Source of the DNA: Nocardia exalbida NBRC 100660 | GTDB taxonomy: Bacteria; Actinomycetota; Actinomycetes; Mycobacteriales; Mycobacteriaceae | Length of the DNA stretch: 64,000 nt | Reading direction: 5' to 3' | NCBI RefSeq assembly: GCF_000308575.1 | Contig: NZ_BAFZ01000007.1 | Location: 62,001-126,000 of the forward strand | Shown: positions 28,708 to 36,796 of the stretch, in pieces | Layout of the letters: each line of letters begins with the position of its first letter | Numbering within the stretch: the stretch's first letter is position 1 | The notes under the pieces: generated by a model | Seen by the model: the letters and a program-made list of their open reading frames with translations, nothing else | Told to the model about the DNA's origin: nothing | The model's database searches: none | Made by a program: the position numbers and the translations under genes

Positions 28708-29616
28708 ATGACAGATTCGATCGTGGTCACCCGAGGGCTGACCAAACGCTACGGGGAGCACACCGCTGTCGACGATGTGAGCATGAGCGTCGGGTCCGGC
28801 GAGATCTACGGCTTCCTCGGCCCGAACGGCGCGGGCAAGACCACCACCCTGCGCATGCTGGCCGGGCTGATCCGTCCCACCGAGGGCACGGCCACCGTCG
28901 CGGGGCATCGTCCCGGCGATCCCGCGGTGGTCCGCCGGATCGGCGTGCTCATCGAAGGTCCCGGCTTCTACCCCTACCTCTCCGGCCGGGACAACCTGCG
29001 CGTGCTCGCCGAGTATCGCGGGCTCGGCACGCCGGAGGTCGACGGCGCGCTCGAACGAGTCGGGCTGGCGGACCGCGGCGAGGACAAGTACCGCACCTAC
29101 TCACTCGGCATGAAGCAGCGCCTCGGTGTGGGCGCAGCCTTGCTCGGCAGCCCTGACCTGCTCGTTCTGGACGAGCCGACCAATGGCCTCGACCCCGCCG
29201 GGATGGCCGAGATGCGGGAGCTGATCACCGCTTTGGCCGCCGAGGGGCACACGGTACTGCTGTCGAGCCACATGCTCAGTGAAGTCCAGGCGATGTGCGA
29301 CCGGGTCGGCGTGATCTCGCAGGGCAGGCTGCTCACCGAAGCGACGGTCGCTCAGTTGCGCGGAGGTTCGGCACTGGTGGTGCGGGCCGACCCGCTGGAG
29401 GTGGCCCTGCCCGCGGTGCGACGGCTGGTGGGTGAACGTTCGGCACTGCTGACCCCGAGCGGTATCCGGATCGAGTCGGAATCGGACACCGTCACCGCGC
29501 CCGCCGTGGCGCGTGCGGTCGTGGCGTCGGGAGCGGACCTGCTCGAGCTGCGGGTCGAAGAGAAGTCCCTGGAGGAAGTGTTCTTCGAGATGACGCGATG
29601 GGAGGCCGCGCGATGA
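28708..29616 (+). CDS. ABC transporter ATP-binding protein
   Basis: 302-aa ATPase of a drug/lantibiotic-type ABC exporter. Walker A LGPNGAGKTTTLRML near 42, Q-loop region IEGPGFYPYLSG, signature YSLGMKQRLGVG near 140 and Walker B LLVLDEPTNGLDPAG. The last ~90 residues form the regulatory tail common in this class (ending SLEEVFFEMTR). ATG at 28708; the permease gene overlaps its stop. Next to a divergent NarL-type two-component system that probably senses its substrate or regulates it. Confidence 0.93.
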   Translation: MTDSIVVTRGLTKRYGEHTAVDDVSMSVGSGEIYGFLGPNGAGKTTTLRMLAGLIRPTEGTATVAGHRPGDPAVVRRIGVLIEGPGFYPYLSGRDNLRVLAEYRGLGTPEVDGALERVGLADRGEDKYRTYSLGMKQRLGVGAALLGSPDLLVLDEPTNGLDPAGMAEMRELITALAAEGHTVLLSSHMLSEVQAMCDRVGVISQGRLLTEATVAQLRGGSALVVRADPLEVALPAVRRLVGERSALLTPSGIRIESESDTVTAPAVARAVVASGADLLELRVEEKSLEEVFFEMTRWEAAR

Positions 29617-30476
29617 ACGGCATGGCGATCCGCGATTTTGTCGCGAGTACGAAGGCCGAAACGTTGCGACTGCGGAAGTGGCCCGCGTTCTGGATCCTTC
29701 TCGGCACATGGCTTCTGCTGAATCTCACGTTCGCCTATCTGTTCAACTATCTGGCCTACACCTCGGGGGAATCGAGCCGGATGTCCAACGGACTGCCCCG
29801 CGAGGCGTTGCTGCGACAGATGTTGCCGGCCGCGGTGCCCGAAGTGTTCACCCAAGGGATGGCCATGTTCGGCGGCGCGCTGATGCTCATCCTCGGCGCC
29901 CTGGCCGTCGGCAGTGGATACGGCTGGGGAACCTGGAAGACCGTATTCACGCAGGGGCCTTCGCGGGTGCAGGCGGTCGCCGCCGTGGTGGTGAGCCTCG
30001 CCGGCGTGGTGGTGGCGTTGGTGTGCACGGCATTTGTGGTCGACCTCTCCGTCGCCGCGCTGATCTCGGCTTTCCAGTCGCAGTCGCTCGCGTTGCCTGG
30101 ACTGGGCCGGTCGATGCTCGGAATCCTCACCGGCGTCGTGATTCTAGGTATGTGGACCCTGGCGGGCGCGCTGATCGGGGCGGTCGCGCGTGGGCCCGCG
30201 CTCGCGGTGGGGCTCGGCTTGGTCTGGGTGCTGGTGGTGGAGAACCTGTTGCGCGGCGTCGCCGCGATCTTCGCGCCGATCGAGGTGATCACCGATCATC
30301 TGCCCGGCACCGCCGCGGGATCGCTGGCGGGGGCGATGCGCACCGTGGACGGGCCCGCCACGCCCGGTGTGTCGCAGATCCTTTCGCGGACCGACTCGGT
30401 GGTCGTACTGGTCGTCTACGTGGTGCTGTTCGCGGCCTGCACGATCTGGCTGATGCGCGAACGCGACCTGGTGTGA
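29613..30476 (+). CDS. ABC transporter permease (ABC-2 type)
   Basis: 287-aa membrane subunit for the preceding ATPase. About six helices: 24-44, 85-105, 125-150, 170-192, 197-217 and 255-275. ATG at 29613 overlaps the ATPase stop (ATGA) and has GGGAGG 7 nt upstream. The size and ABC-2 topology match bacitracin/lantibiotic self-protection exporters, but the substrate is unknown. A convergent terminator hairpin follows. Confidence 0.88.
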   Translation: MNGMAIRDFVASTKAETLRLRKWPAFWILLGTWLLLNLTFAYLFNYLAYTSGESSRMSNGLPREALLRQMLPAAVPEVFTQGMAMFGGALMLILGALAVGSGYGWGTWKTVFTQGPSRVQAVAAVVVSLAGVVVALVCTAFVVDLSVAALISAFQSQSLALPGLGRSMLGILTGVVILGMWTLAGALIGAVARGPALAVGLGLVWVLVVENLLRGVAAIFAPIEVITDHLPGTAAGSLAGAMRTVDGPATPGVSQILSRTDSVVVLVVYVVLFAACTIWLMRERDLV

Positions 30477-30490
30477 GTTACCGGAGGGGT

Positions 30491-30525
30491 GAAACCGCTG
30501 GTGGGCGCCGTCCACCGGCGGTTTC
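30491..30525. terminator. Bidirectional terminator between ABC permease and TetR gene
   Basis: GAAACCGCTGGTGG (30491-30504) pairs with CCACCGGCGGTTTC (30512-30525), 14 bp with one wobble and a 7-nt loop, between two convergent genes. Confidence 0.7.
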
Positions 30526-30539
30526 CGCGCGCGGCATGC

Positions 30540-31148
30540 TCACCCGGCCCCCAGAACGGTTTCCGCGATGACCCGAAGCGCGCCGGTGATCTGTTCGGAA
30601 GTCAAGCCGCGCTCGCGCTGCTGCCGGTAGACCTCGGCGGCCAAGGGCGCGAGGAGCGGGTCGACCATCGCGTCCGGCTCGCGAATCCCCGCCGCCGACA
30701 ACAGGGCTCGTACGTGTGCGTACCAGAATCCGTAAGCCCCGGTGGCGAAGCGAGCTCCGCCGATCTCGGCGCCGAGCACGAGATGCGCGTGCGCGTCCAG
30801 CAATTCGACCATCGCGGCGTAGAACGCGGCCAGCCGCTGCGCCGCGGGAGCTCCGGGGCCGAGCGGCGGCGGACCGGAGAGCAGTTTCGCTTGCAGTGCC
30901 CGCTCGTGTTCGTCCAGCAGGGCCACCGCGACCGAGTTGGTGTCCGGATAACGCCGATACAGGGTGCCTCGCCCGACACCGGCGGCCTTCGCGATGTCGT
31001 CCATCGTGACCGTGCGGGGGTCGCGGGTGGCGAACAATTCCGCGGCGGCGGCGAGCACTTTGGCCCGGTTGCGGGCCGCGTCCGCTCGTTCCGGCGCCGC
31101 CGACCGGCCCGGCGCGGCACCGGCGAGCAGGTCGGCTCGGGGTTCCAT
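30540..31148 (-). CDS. TetR-family transcriptional repressor
   Basis: 202 aa. N-terminal HTH about 25-70: VTMDDIAKAAGVGRGTLYRR YPDTNSV; a helical ligand domain follows. It diverges from the azoreductase-SMR operon, and two copies of GGACA-N3-TGTCC lie in the shared 108-bp promoter region, so it almost certainly represses that operon and perhaps itself. Ligand unknown; the regulated genes suggest a quinone-, azo- or cationic-compound inducer. Confidence 0.9.
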   Translation of the reverse strand: MEPRADLLAGAAPGRSAAPERADAARNRAKVLAAAAELFATRDPRTVTMDDIAKAAGVGRGTLYRRYPDTNSVAVALLDEHERALQAKLLSGPPPLGPGAPAAQRLAAFYAAMVELLDAHAHLVLGAEIGGARFATGAYGFWYAHVRALLSAAGIREPDAMVDPLLAPLAAEVYRQQRERGLTSEQITGALRVIAETVLGAG

Positions 31149-31178
31149 GCCGCGACTCTAGCCGATTCGCCAACAACT

Positions 31179-31236
31179 GGACAATCTGTCCGGATCGCTC
31201 GTATGGTGGAGATCGATGGAATCGGACATTATGTCC
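31179..31236. promoter_or_regulatory. Paired TetR operators in azoreductase promoter
   Basis: GGACAATCTGTCC at 31179-31191 and GGACATTATGTCC at 31224-31236 share GGACA-N3-TGTCC, centre-to-centre 45 bp. The first overlaps a -35-like TGGACA (31178-31183) with TATGGT -10 at 31202-31207 (18-bp spacer); the second lies just after the expected start. This arrangement fits repression by the divergent TetR protein. Confidence 0.75.
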
Positions 31237-31256
31237 ACTTATTCGGAGGTCGGATC

Positions 31257-31904
31257 ATGAGCACGCTGTTGCACCTCGACGCCAGCGCCCGGCGGCAGTC
31301 GATCAGCCGGGAGCTGAGCGCGGCATTCGCCGACGCGTGGCGCGCACGCCATCCGGAGGGCGGCTACCACTACCGCGACCTCGCGGCCGAGCCGGTGCCG
31401 TTCATCGGGGCGGCGTGGACCGAGCTGTGCGACGCCGTGCTGGCCCGGCCGAGCTCGGAGCCGGAACGGCTCGGTGAATTGGTGCGGACCCCGGAGCAGG
31501 CCACCGCGTGGAAGATCATCGAGCCGCTGCTGGCGGAATTGCTCGCGGCGGACGTGATCCTGATCGGCACCCCGATGTACAACTACTCGATCCCGGCTTC
31601 GCTCAAAGCATGGCTGGACCAGGTGACCTTTCCGCGAATGTCGCTGGGGCACCGGAGGTTCGTCGTGGCCGGCGCCCGCGGCGGCGCTTACTCGCCGGGC
31701 GCTCCGAAAGCGGCCTACGACTATCAGGAGCGCTTCCTGCGCGACTTCTTCGCGGGTCATTTCGGCGTGTCCGACACGGTGTTCGTGCATGCGGAATTAG
31801 CCAATTCCCGCCAAGACCCGGCTTTGGCACACAGGCGCGCCGAGCACGACACGTCCTACGCCCGCGCTGCGGCCGCCGTCCGCGCTCTGGCCGGGGAGTA
31901 CTGA
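31257..31904 (+). CDS. FMN-dependent NADH-azoreductase (AzoR family)
   Basis: 215-aa flavodoxin-fold reductase of quinones and azo compounds. LLHLDASARRQSISREL forms the FMN phosphate loop; PMYNYSIPASLKAWLDQ is the family motif; ARGGAYSPG follows. ATG at 31257 with GGAGG 7 nt upstream. It forms an operon with an SMR-type small exporter whose GTG begins one base after its stop. Confidence 0.92.
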   Translation: MSTLLHLDASARRQSISRELSAAFADAWRARHPEGGYHYRDLAAEPVPFIGAAWTELCDAVLARPSSEPERLGELVRTPEQATAWKIIEPLLAELLAADVILIGTPMYNYSIPASLKAWLDQVTFPRMSLGHRRFVVAGARGGAYSPGAPKAAYDYQERFLRDFFAGHFGVSDTVFVHAELANSRQDPALAHRRAEHDTSYARAAAAVRALAGEY

Positions 31905-31905
31905 G

Positions 31906-32226
31906 GTGAACTGGATAGTTCTCGCCGTCGCCGGGCTGGTGGAGATCGTGTGGTCGCAGAGCATCAAACCGACCGAGAATTTCACCAGACTCGTTCCGAC
32001 GCTGGTCTGCGTCGTTCTCGGCGTCACGGCCGTGTACCTGCTGTCGCGCGCCATGCAGACGTTGCCGGTCGGCACGGCCTACGCGGTGTTCACCGGCATC
32101 GGCGCGCTCGGCGCGATCACCCTCGGCATCGTGGTCCACAAGGACCCGCTCAGCGCGGGCCGGCTCCTGGCGCTCGCGTTGATCCTCGGCGGCATCGTGC
32201 TGGCCAGAGTCACGAATCCGGAGTGA
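31906..32226 (+). CDS. sugE: SMR-family (SugE/Gdx-like) small multidrug or guanidinium exporter
   Basis: 106-aa membrane protein with four helices, the minimal SMR transporter. The essential membrane Glu is at position 13 (AVAGLVEIVWS), and the Trp/Ser after it fits the SugE/Gdx branch, which exports guanidinium or quaternary ammonium compounds. It functions as an antiparallel dimer. Co-expressed with azoreductase under the TetR repressor. A single SMR subunit is consistent with a homodimer. Confidence 0.88.
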   Translation: MNWIVLAVAGLVEIVWSQSIKPTENFTRLVPTLVCVVLGVTAVYLLSRAMQTLPVGTAYAVFTGIGALGAITLGIVVHKDPLSAGRLLALALILGGIVLARVTNPE

Positions 32227-32392
32227 GGACACGTCGTCGACGGCGCGGAATCGCCTGAGCGTCCGTGGTTTACCGGCGGTGAGCGAGCGGTGCGCCGCGG
32301 CGAACGCGATCGGCGAACCGGTGGGCCGGGGCGTGCCCGCCGGGGTAGGTTTCGTGCTGAATCGTCAAACGATCATCGGCGAAAGGACCGTG

Positions 32393-32833
32393 ATGCCCAC
32401 ACGTACCGCGCGTACCGCTTGGACCGGCACCCTTCAGGAGGGTTCGGGACAGGTCGAACTGGCCAGTTCAGGGGTCGGTAAGTACGACGTGTCGTTCCCC
32501 AAGCGTTCCGCCGAGGAGGCCGACGGCACCACCAGTCCGGAGGAACTGATCGCGGCCGCGCACTCCTCCTGCTACGCGATGGCGCTGTCGGCGCAGATCG
32601 GCAACGCGGGCGGTACCCCGGAGAACCTGGACGTCACCGCCGACGTGACCCTCGGCCCCGACCCGGCGGGCGGCTTCCGGATCACCGGGATCGCGCTGAC
32701 CGTCCGCGGTCGCGTCTCGGGCATCGACGCCGACGCCTTCCAGGCCGCCGCCGAGGCCGCCAAGGCCGGCTGCCCCGTCAGCAAGGCCCTGGCCGGCGTC
32801 GACCACATCACCCTGGATGCCGCTCTCGCCTAG
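32393..32833 (+). CDS. OsmC family peroxiredoxin-like protein
   Basis: 146-aa thiol peroxidase that reduces organic hydroperoxides. The two redox cysteines are in AAAHSSCYAMALS and AAKAGCPVSKAL, the OsmC arrangement. ATG at 32393 with GAAAGGA 6 nt upstream; an upstream in-frame GTG at 32279 lacks a ribosome site. Not obviously in an operon; 166 bp follow the SMR gene. Confidence 0.93.
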   Translation: MPTRTARTAWTGTLQEGSGQVELASSGVGKYDVSFPKRSAEEADGTTSPEELIAAAHSSCYAMALSAQIGNAGGTPENLDVTADVTLGPDPAGGFRITGIALTVRGRVSGIDADAFQAAAEAAKAGCPVSKALAGVDHITLDAALA

Positions 32834-32888
32834 TGACACCGCTTCGTGCCCCGCACCCTCGACGGAGGCGGGGCGCGAAGCGCGCGTG

Positions 32889-33371
32889 TCAACGCTTGCG
32901 GAAGTAGTGGCGGGCGGAGCGGCTGTAGAGCGCGGGGACGGCGACCAGCACGGCGAAGACGTGCACGGTGCGGAGGGCGGCCAGTAGCAGGGATGCGGGA
33001 CCGGCGTCCCGGACGAGGTCGCGCAGTTCATTCGCCGACATGGCCGCGGCGAGCGGCTCGATGATCAGTGACAACAGGCCGAACCCGCCGATGCCGACGG
33101 TGATCAGCAGGCGGGCCCAGCGGTCGCCGTAGGTCATGCGCACCGCGACGACCAGCACCAGAACGTAGATCCCCGCGCGCACCCCCAACCCGGTGGCCAG
33201 GCTCGCCGTGTCGGTTTCGGGAAAAGCCCGGGCGGCCCGCGCGATGGCCTCGGCGGCGCCCGCGAGGACAGCGACGGCCAGAGCGACGAACGCGACGCGG
33301 ACGGCGCGCGGCGGTCCAGCGGAATGGGCGCGCGGCGATACGGGCCAGACGGAAAAGGCAGTGCCGGTCAT
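32889..33371 (-). CDS. Hypothetical four-helix membrane protein
   Basis: 160 aa with predicted helices at about 24-46, 60-82, 86-108 and 126-150. I do not recognise a family. It ends in a basic tail RSARHYFRKR. It lies downstream of cbtA on the same strand (35-bp gap) and may be co-transcribed, which would place it in the cobalamin-controlled unit; this is inference. Confidence 0.7.
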   Translation of the reverse strand: MTGTAFSVWPVSPRAHSAGPPRAVRVAFVALAVAVLAGAAEAIARAARAFPETDTASLATGLGVRAGIYVLVLVVAVRMTYGDRWARLLITVGIGGFGLLSLIIEPLAAAMSANELRDLVRDAGPASLLLAALRTVHVFAVLVAVPALYSRSARHYFRKR

Positions 33372-33406
33372 GGGACCGACACTGCCTCAGTGCTTCCGGA
33401 CGCGAA

Positions 33407-34198
33407 TCACCCGGCGGTAGCGGCGGCCACCGGTACCGGAGTATCGGTGCGGGTCGCGAACTCGGTGAGCGCCGCGAAGCCGAGGCCGAGACAGGCCCAC
33501 AGGGTCGCGGTCTCGGCCAGCGACGCCACCCGGAACTGCCACAGCAGGGTGGCCGGGAAGTCCGCGCTCACCTCGTTCACGCCGGGCAGCAGGACGTAAC
33601 CGAGCGCCGTCACCAGGACGAACGCCGCGACACCGCCGATCAGGCGGAACGTGGGAAGTTGCGCGCGCAGCGCGGTGAACGCCGCGACCGCCGCGCCGAC
33701 GGCCGCCAGGCCCAGCACGACCGCGGCCAGCCACAGCAGGGTCCGCTCGTTGATGGTGTCCGGATCACCCACCGCCGGTGGATTCGCCGGGTATTTGAAG
33801 AACGGCACCGCGACGATCGCGGCCCAGCCCGCGACGCCGAGCGCCAGGGCGAGCCGTGGGCCGGACAGGGCGGTGTAGCGCCGCGCGAAATGCGCGACCG
33901 AGGCGTAGATGGCGCCGAGCGCGAGCCCGGCCAACCCGAGGGCGAGGAACTGTCCGAACTTCTGGCCGCCGCGGCTCACCAGCGGTTCTTCCTCGTCACC
34001 GTGGGAATGCCCGGCTGTCGATTCCGCGTGCTCGCCATGGGTGTGCCCGGCGGCGGACCCCGCTTCCTCGATCGCGATGGCGGCGTCCACCTTCGGTTCG
34101 CCGACGAAGTAACCGACTGTCGCGGCCAGCAGACCGGCGATGAGGCCGGCCAGCAGGCCGCGAAGCAGCAGTGTTCGGAGCGAACCGATCAATGGCAC
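33407..34198 (-). CDS. cbtA: CbtA family cobalt transporter subunit
   Basis: 263-aa membrane protein. A first helix (about 9-31) is followed by a His-rich loop, with HTHGEH and GHSHGDEEE within about 51-72, suited to metal binding, then four more helices. Size and His-rich loop match CbtA, predicted partner of CbtB in B12-regulated cobalt import. The gene overlaps cbtB by 10 bp. A cobalamin riboswitch precedes the operon. Confidence 0.88.
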   Translation of the reverse strand: MPLIGSLRTLLLRGLLAGLIAGLLAATVGYFVGEPKVDAAIAIEEAGSAAGHTHGEHAESTAGHSHGDEEEPLVSRGGQKFGQFLALGLAGLALGAIYASVAHFARRYTALSGPRLALALGVAGWAAIVAVPFFKYPANPPAVGDPDTINERTLLWLAAVVLGLAAVGAAVAAFTALRAQLPTFRLIGGVAAFVLVTALGYVLLPGVNEVSADFPATLLWQFRVASLAETATLWACLGLGFAALTEFATRTDTPVPVAAATAG

Positions 34199-34383
34199 GG
34201 GAGCCCCAGCAGGTGGCGTCCGTCGTGCATCAGCTCATGCAGATACATCCCGCTGCGCGAGATGACACCCTGGTCGAAGCCGACCAGGTAGAGCGTGAGC
34301 AATGCGAGAAGAACGACACCGACCGTGACGAGCACGGCGGCCAGGGAATCGGTTGCCCGGCTGGGTGTATGCGCGATGGCCAT
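34189..34383 (-). CDS. cbtB: CbtB family cobalt transporter subunit
   Basis: 64-aa single-helix protein (about 13-35) with the C-terminal metal-site motif MYLHELMHDGRHLLGLPCH, typical of CbtB. It starts the cbtBA operon and is translated with AGGAGG at 34389-34394 (complement). Cobalt import is inferred from family and riboswitch, not shown. Confidence 0.88.
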   Translation of the reverse strand: MAIAHTPSRATDSLAAVLVTVGVVLLALLTLYLVGFDQGVISRSGMYLHELMHDGRHLLGLPCH

Positions 34384-34427
34384 TCGAGTCCTCCTTGGGA
34401 TACGCGTCCCGTTGGGTGGTGGCGCGA

Positions 34428-34558
34428 CGGTGCCGGTGTCTGGCTTTCCGGCACCGGACTCGGTGCGTGGAACACAGTGGCGCGACCGCTCCGGAATCTC
34501 ACCGGAATTACCGCGTCACCCTCGCGTTTGTCCTTCGAACTGTGACACCCGCACACCC
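34428..34558 (-). ncRNA. Cobalamin (B12) riboswitch
   Basis: Reading the minus strand, the conserved core is present in order: GGTAATTCCGGTGAGATTCC (about 34499-34518), the B12 box GCCACTG (34475-34481), and AAGCCAGACAC (34436-34446) near the end, followed by a C/G stem before the cbtB ribosome site. The 5' boundary is approximate. It should shut off cbtBA when adenosylcobalamin is ample. Confidence 0.88.
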
Positions 34559-34645
34559 CCCGCGTCAACCAGGTCCGGCACGGGCGTACCACGGCGTCGG
34601 GCGAGTCGCCGGGCAGGCGGACCTGCCCGGCGTCGGATGCCGGAC

Positions 34646-34960
34646 TCAGTTCGCGGGCTTGGCCTCGACGTCGAGCACGACCTCGAACTCGAGCAGGGAC
34701 GCACCCGTCGAGACCGGCTTCTGCCGCTCGCCCGCGTGCGCCTCGCGTGCGGGCCCGTCCCGCCAGGCCGCGAAGGACTCTTCCGAATCCCACTGGGTGA
34801 CAACGAAATACCGCTTCTCACCGGCGACCGGGCGGAGCAGCTGGAAGCCGAGGAAGCCGGGGGAGCCCTCGACCGCGTGCGCACGGTGGGCGAACCGCTT
34901 CTCCAATTCGGGGCCCGCGCCCTCGGGAACCTCGATCGCGTTGATCTTCACAACAGCCAT
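34646..34960 (-). CDS. mhuD: Heme-degrading monooxygenase MhuD
   Basis: 104-aa ABM-fold protein nearly matching mycobacterial MhuD, which cleaves heme to mycobilin and iron without releasing CO. The haem-pocket residues Asn7 (VVKINAIEV), Trp66 (AAWRDG) and His75 (EAHAGE) are all present. It functions as a cytoplasmic homodimer for iron recovery. It diverges from a leaderless hydrolase gene (Rv3591c equivalent), as in M. tuberculosis. Confidence 0.93.
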   Translation of the reverse strand: MAVVKINAIEVPEGAGPELEKRFAHRAHAVEGSPGFLGFQLLRPVAGEKRYFVVTQWDSEESFAAWRDGPAREAHAGERQKPVSTGASLLEFEVVLDVEAKPAN

Positions 34961-35018
34961 GCGTCCAAGCTAGCGGCTGCGGCCGAGCAGACGCTCGGTA
35001 CCTCGTATTGTCGAGTCG

Positions 35019-35765
35019 ATGTTGCACGACGAAGGCGGAGCGGGCGCGCCGATCCTGCTGCTGCACGGACTGATGGGCAGCGCGCGCACTTGGCGCGATC
35101 AGCTGGCCTGGCTGCGCGGATACGGCCATGTCTACAGCTTCGACGCCGCGGGCCACGGCAGGCCCGCGCCCGGGGAACTGACCACCGAGGCCTTCGTCGC
35201 GGACCTCGCCGCGGGCACCGCCGCGATCGGCGAGCCGATGGTGGTGATCGGCCATTCGATGGGCGCGCTGCACGGCTGGGTATTCGCCGCGACCCACCCC
35301 GATCGGGTCCGGGCGCTGGTGATCGAGGACATCGCGCCGGACTTCACCGGCCGCACCGCCGCGCACTGGGCGGCGATGATCGAGGCGTGGCCGCAGCCGT
35401 TCCCCGACGACGAGGCCGTGCTGTCCTATTTCGGGCCGGTCGCCGGACGGTACTTCCTGAACTCCTTCGAGCGCGGGCCGGAGGGATACCGGCTACACGG
35501 CTCGGTCACCACCTTCCGCGATATCTCCGAGGAGTGGGGAACGCGCGACTTCTGGCGGCAGTGGCACGCGGTGCGGGTGCCCGCCCTGCTGCTGGAGGGC
35601 GAGCACAGCATCACTCCGCCGGGGCAGATGCGGCGGATGGCCGCCGCCCATCCGGGCGCCGATTACGCCCTGATCGCCGGTGCCGGCCATCTCGTGCACG
35701 ACGACCAACCGGAGCGCTACCGAGCGGAGGTCGAGCGCTTCCTGCGGCGGGTGCTGAGGACCTGA
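35019..35765 (+). CDS. Alpha/beta-fold hydrolase
   Basis: 248 aa. HGLMGSARTWRDQL holds the oxyanion region, Ser in VIGHSMGALHG is the nucleophile, and GAGHLVHDDQP holds the His. It matches the Rv3591c position. The -10 TATTGT at 35006-35011 is 7 nt from the ATG, so the message is leaderless. Convergent with mutY. Substrate unknown. Confidence 0.88.
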   Translation: MLHDEGGAGAPILLLHGLMGSARTWRDQLAWLRGYGHVYSFDAAGHGRPAPGELTTEAFVADLAAGTAAIGEPMVVIGHSMGALHGWVFAATHPDRVRALVIEDIAPDFTGRTAAHWAAMIEAWPQPFPDDEAVLSYFGPVAGRYFLNSFERGPEGYRLHGSVTTFRDISEEWGTRDFWRQWHAVRVPALLLEGEHSITPPGQMRRMAAAHPGADYALIAGAGHLVHDDQPERYRAEVERFLRRVLRT

Positions 35766-35787
35766 GCCGCAGCGGGCGGTTCCGGGG

Positions 35788-36705
35788 TCAGCCGGTCGCG
35801 CCCGGGTGCCCGCCTTCGCCCGCCAAGGCGAACAAGCCATCGGGTGTCTGTTCGATCAGGCCGTCCAGTAGCAGCGAGTCCAGGGCTCGGTCGCGCTGGC
35901 CCGGATCGCGGGTCCAGGCGATATCCAGGCGCGTTCGTTCCACCGGCCCGCTGGCATGCCGCAGAACCTCCAGCAGGCGACCGCGCGCTTGGCGGTCGGT
36001 GCCCTCGTACTTCTGGGTGCGGCGGACCACCTCGCTCACCGGCCGGCCCGCGTCGACCCACGCGCAACTCGGCAGTGGACAGCGCGTGCAATCGGGGGTG
36101 CGGGCGGTGCACACGGTCGCGCCGAGTTCCATCAGGGCGGCGGAGAACACCGCGGCGCGGTCGACCTGAAGCGGGAGCAGCGCCTCGGTGTCGGGGAGGT
36201 CCCGCGACGAGGGGTTGCCCGCTTCCGCACGCCCGTGCACCGCCCTGGCAACCACCCGCCGGACATTGGTGTCCACCACCGGAACTCGTTGGCCATAGGC
36301 GAAACAGGCGACGGCGCGCGCGGTGTAGGCCCCGATGCCCGGCAACCCGAGCAGCACCTCCACGTCGGTGGGCACCTCGTCACCGTGCTCGGCCGCCAGC
36401 ACCCTGGCGCACTCGTGCAACCGCAGCGCGCGGCGCGGATAGCCGAGTTTTCCCCAGGCCCGCAGCACCTCGGCAGGCGAGGAGGCGGCCATCGCCGAAG
36501 GGACCGGCCAGCGCGCCACCCACTCCCGCCAGATCGGCTCGACCCGCACGACCGGGGTTTGCTGGAGCATGATCTCGCTCATCAGAATCTGCCACGCGGT
36601 AACGCCAGGCCTGCGCCACGGCAGATCCCGCGCGGTCTCCCCGTACCAGTCCAGCAACGTGTCCGCGTCGATGCCCTTCGGTGCGCCGTTCCGCACTGCC
36701 CTCAC
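35788..36705 (-). CDS. mutY: A/G-specific adenine glycosylase MutY
   Basis: Removes adenine opposite 8-oxoguanine. 305 aa: catalytic Glu in ILMSEIMLQQTPV, the helix-hairpin-helix LLGLPGIGAYTARAV with the catalytic Asp in VVDTNVRR, and the 4Fe-4S cluster C-x6-C-x2-C-x4-C (TARTPDCTRCPLPSC). The GTG at 36705 is chosen: a TAGGAC -10 on the minus strand is 7 nt upstream, implying a leaderless message. The spacing of the last cluster Cys is one shorter than in E. coli MutY. Confidence 0.93.
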   Translation of the reverse strand: MRAVRNGAPKGIDADTLLDWYGETARDLPWRRPGVTAWQILMSEIMLQQTPVVRVEPIWREWVARWPVPSAMAASSPAEVLRAWGKLGYPRRALRLHECARVLAAEHGDEVPTDVEVLLGLPGIGAYTARAVACFAYGQRVPVVDTNVRRVVARAVHGRAEAGNPSSRDLPDTEALLPLQVDRAAVFSAALMELGATVCTARTPDCTRCPLPSCAWVDAGRPVSEVVRRTQKYEGTDRQARGRLLEVLRHASGPVERTRLDIAWTRDPGQRDRALDSLLLDGLIEQTPDGLFALAGEGGHPGATG

Positions 36706-36796
36706 TATCCCCGTCCTACTGCTGCCAGGCGGTATTTGCCCACCTGTAACCGGCCGAACTCGCTGGTAACCCGAACCGTCCTGCACAATGGTCGGT

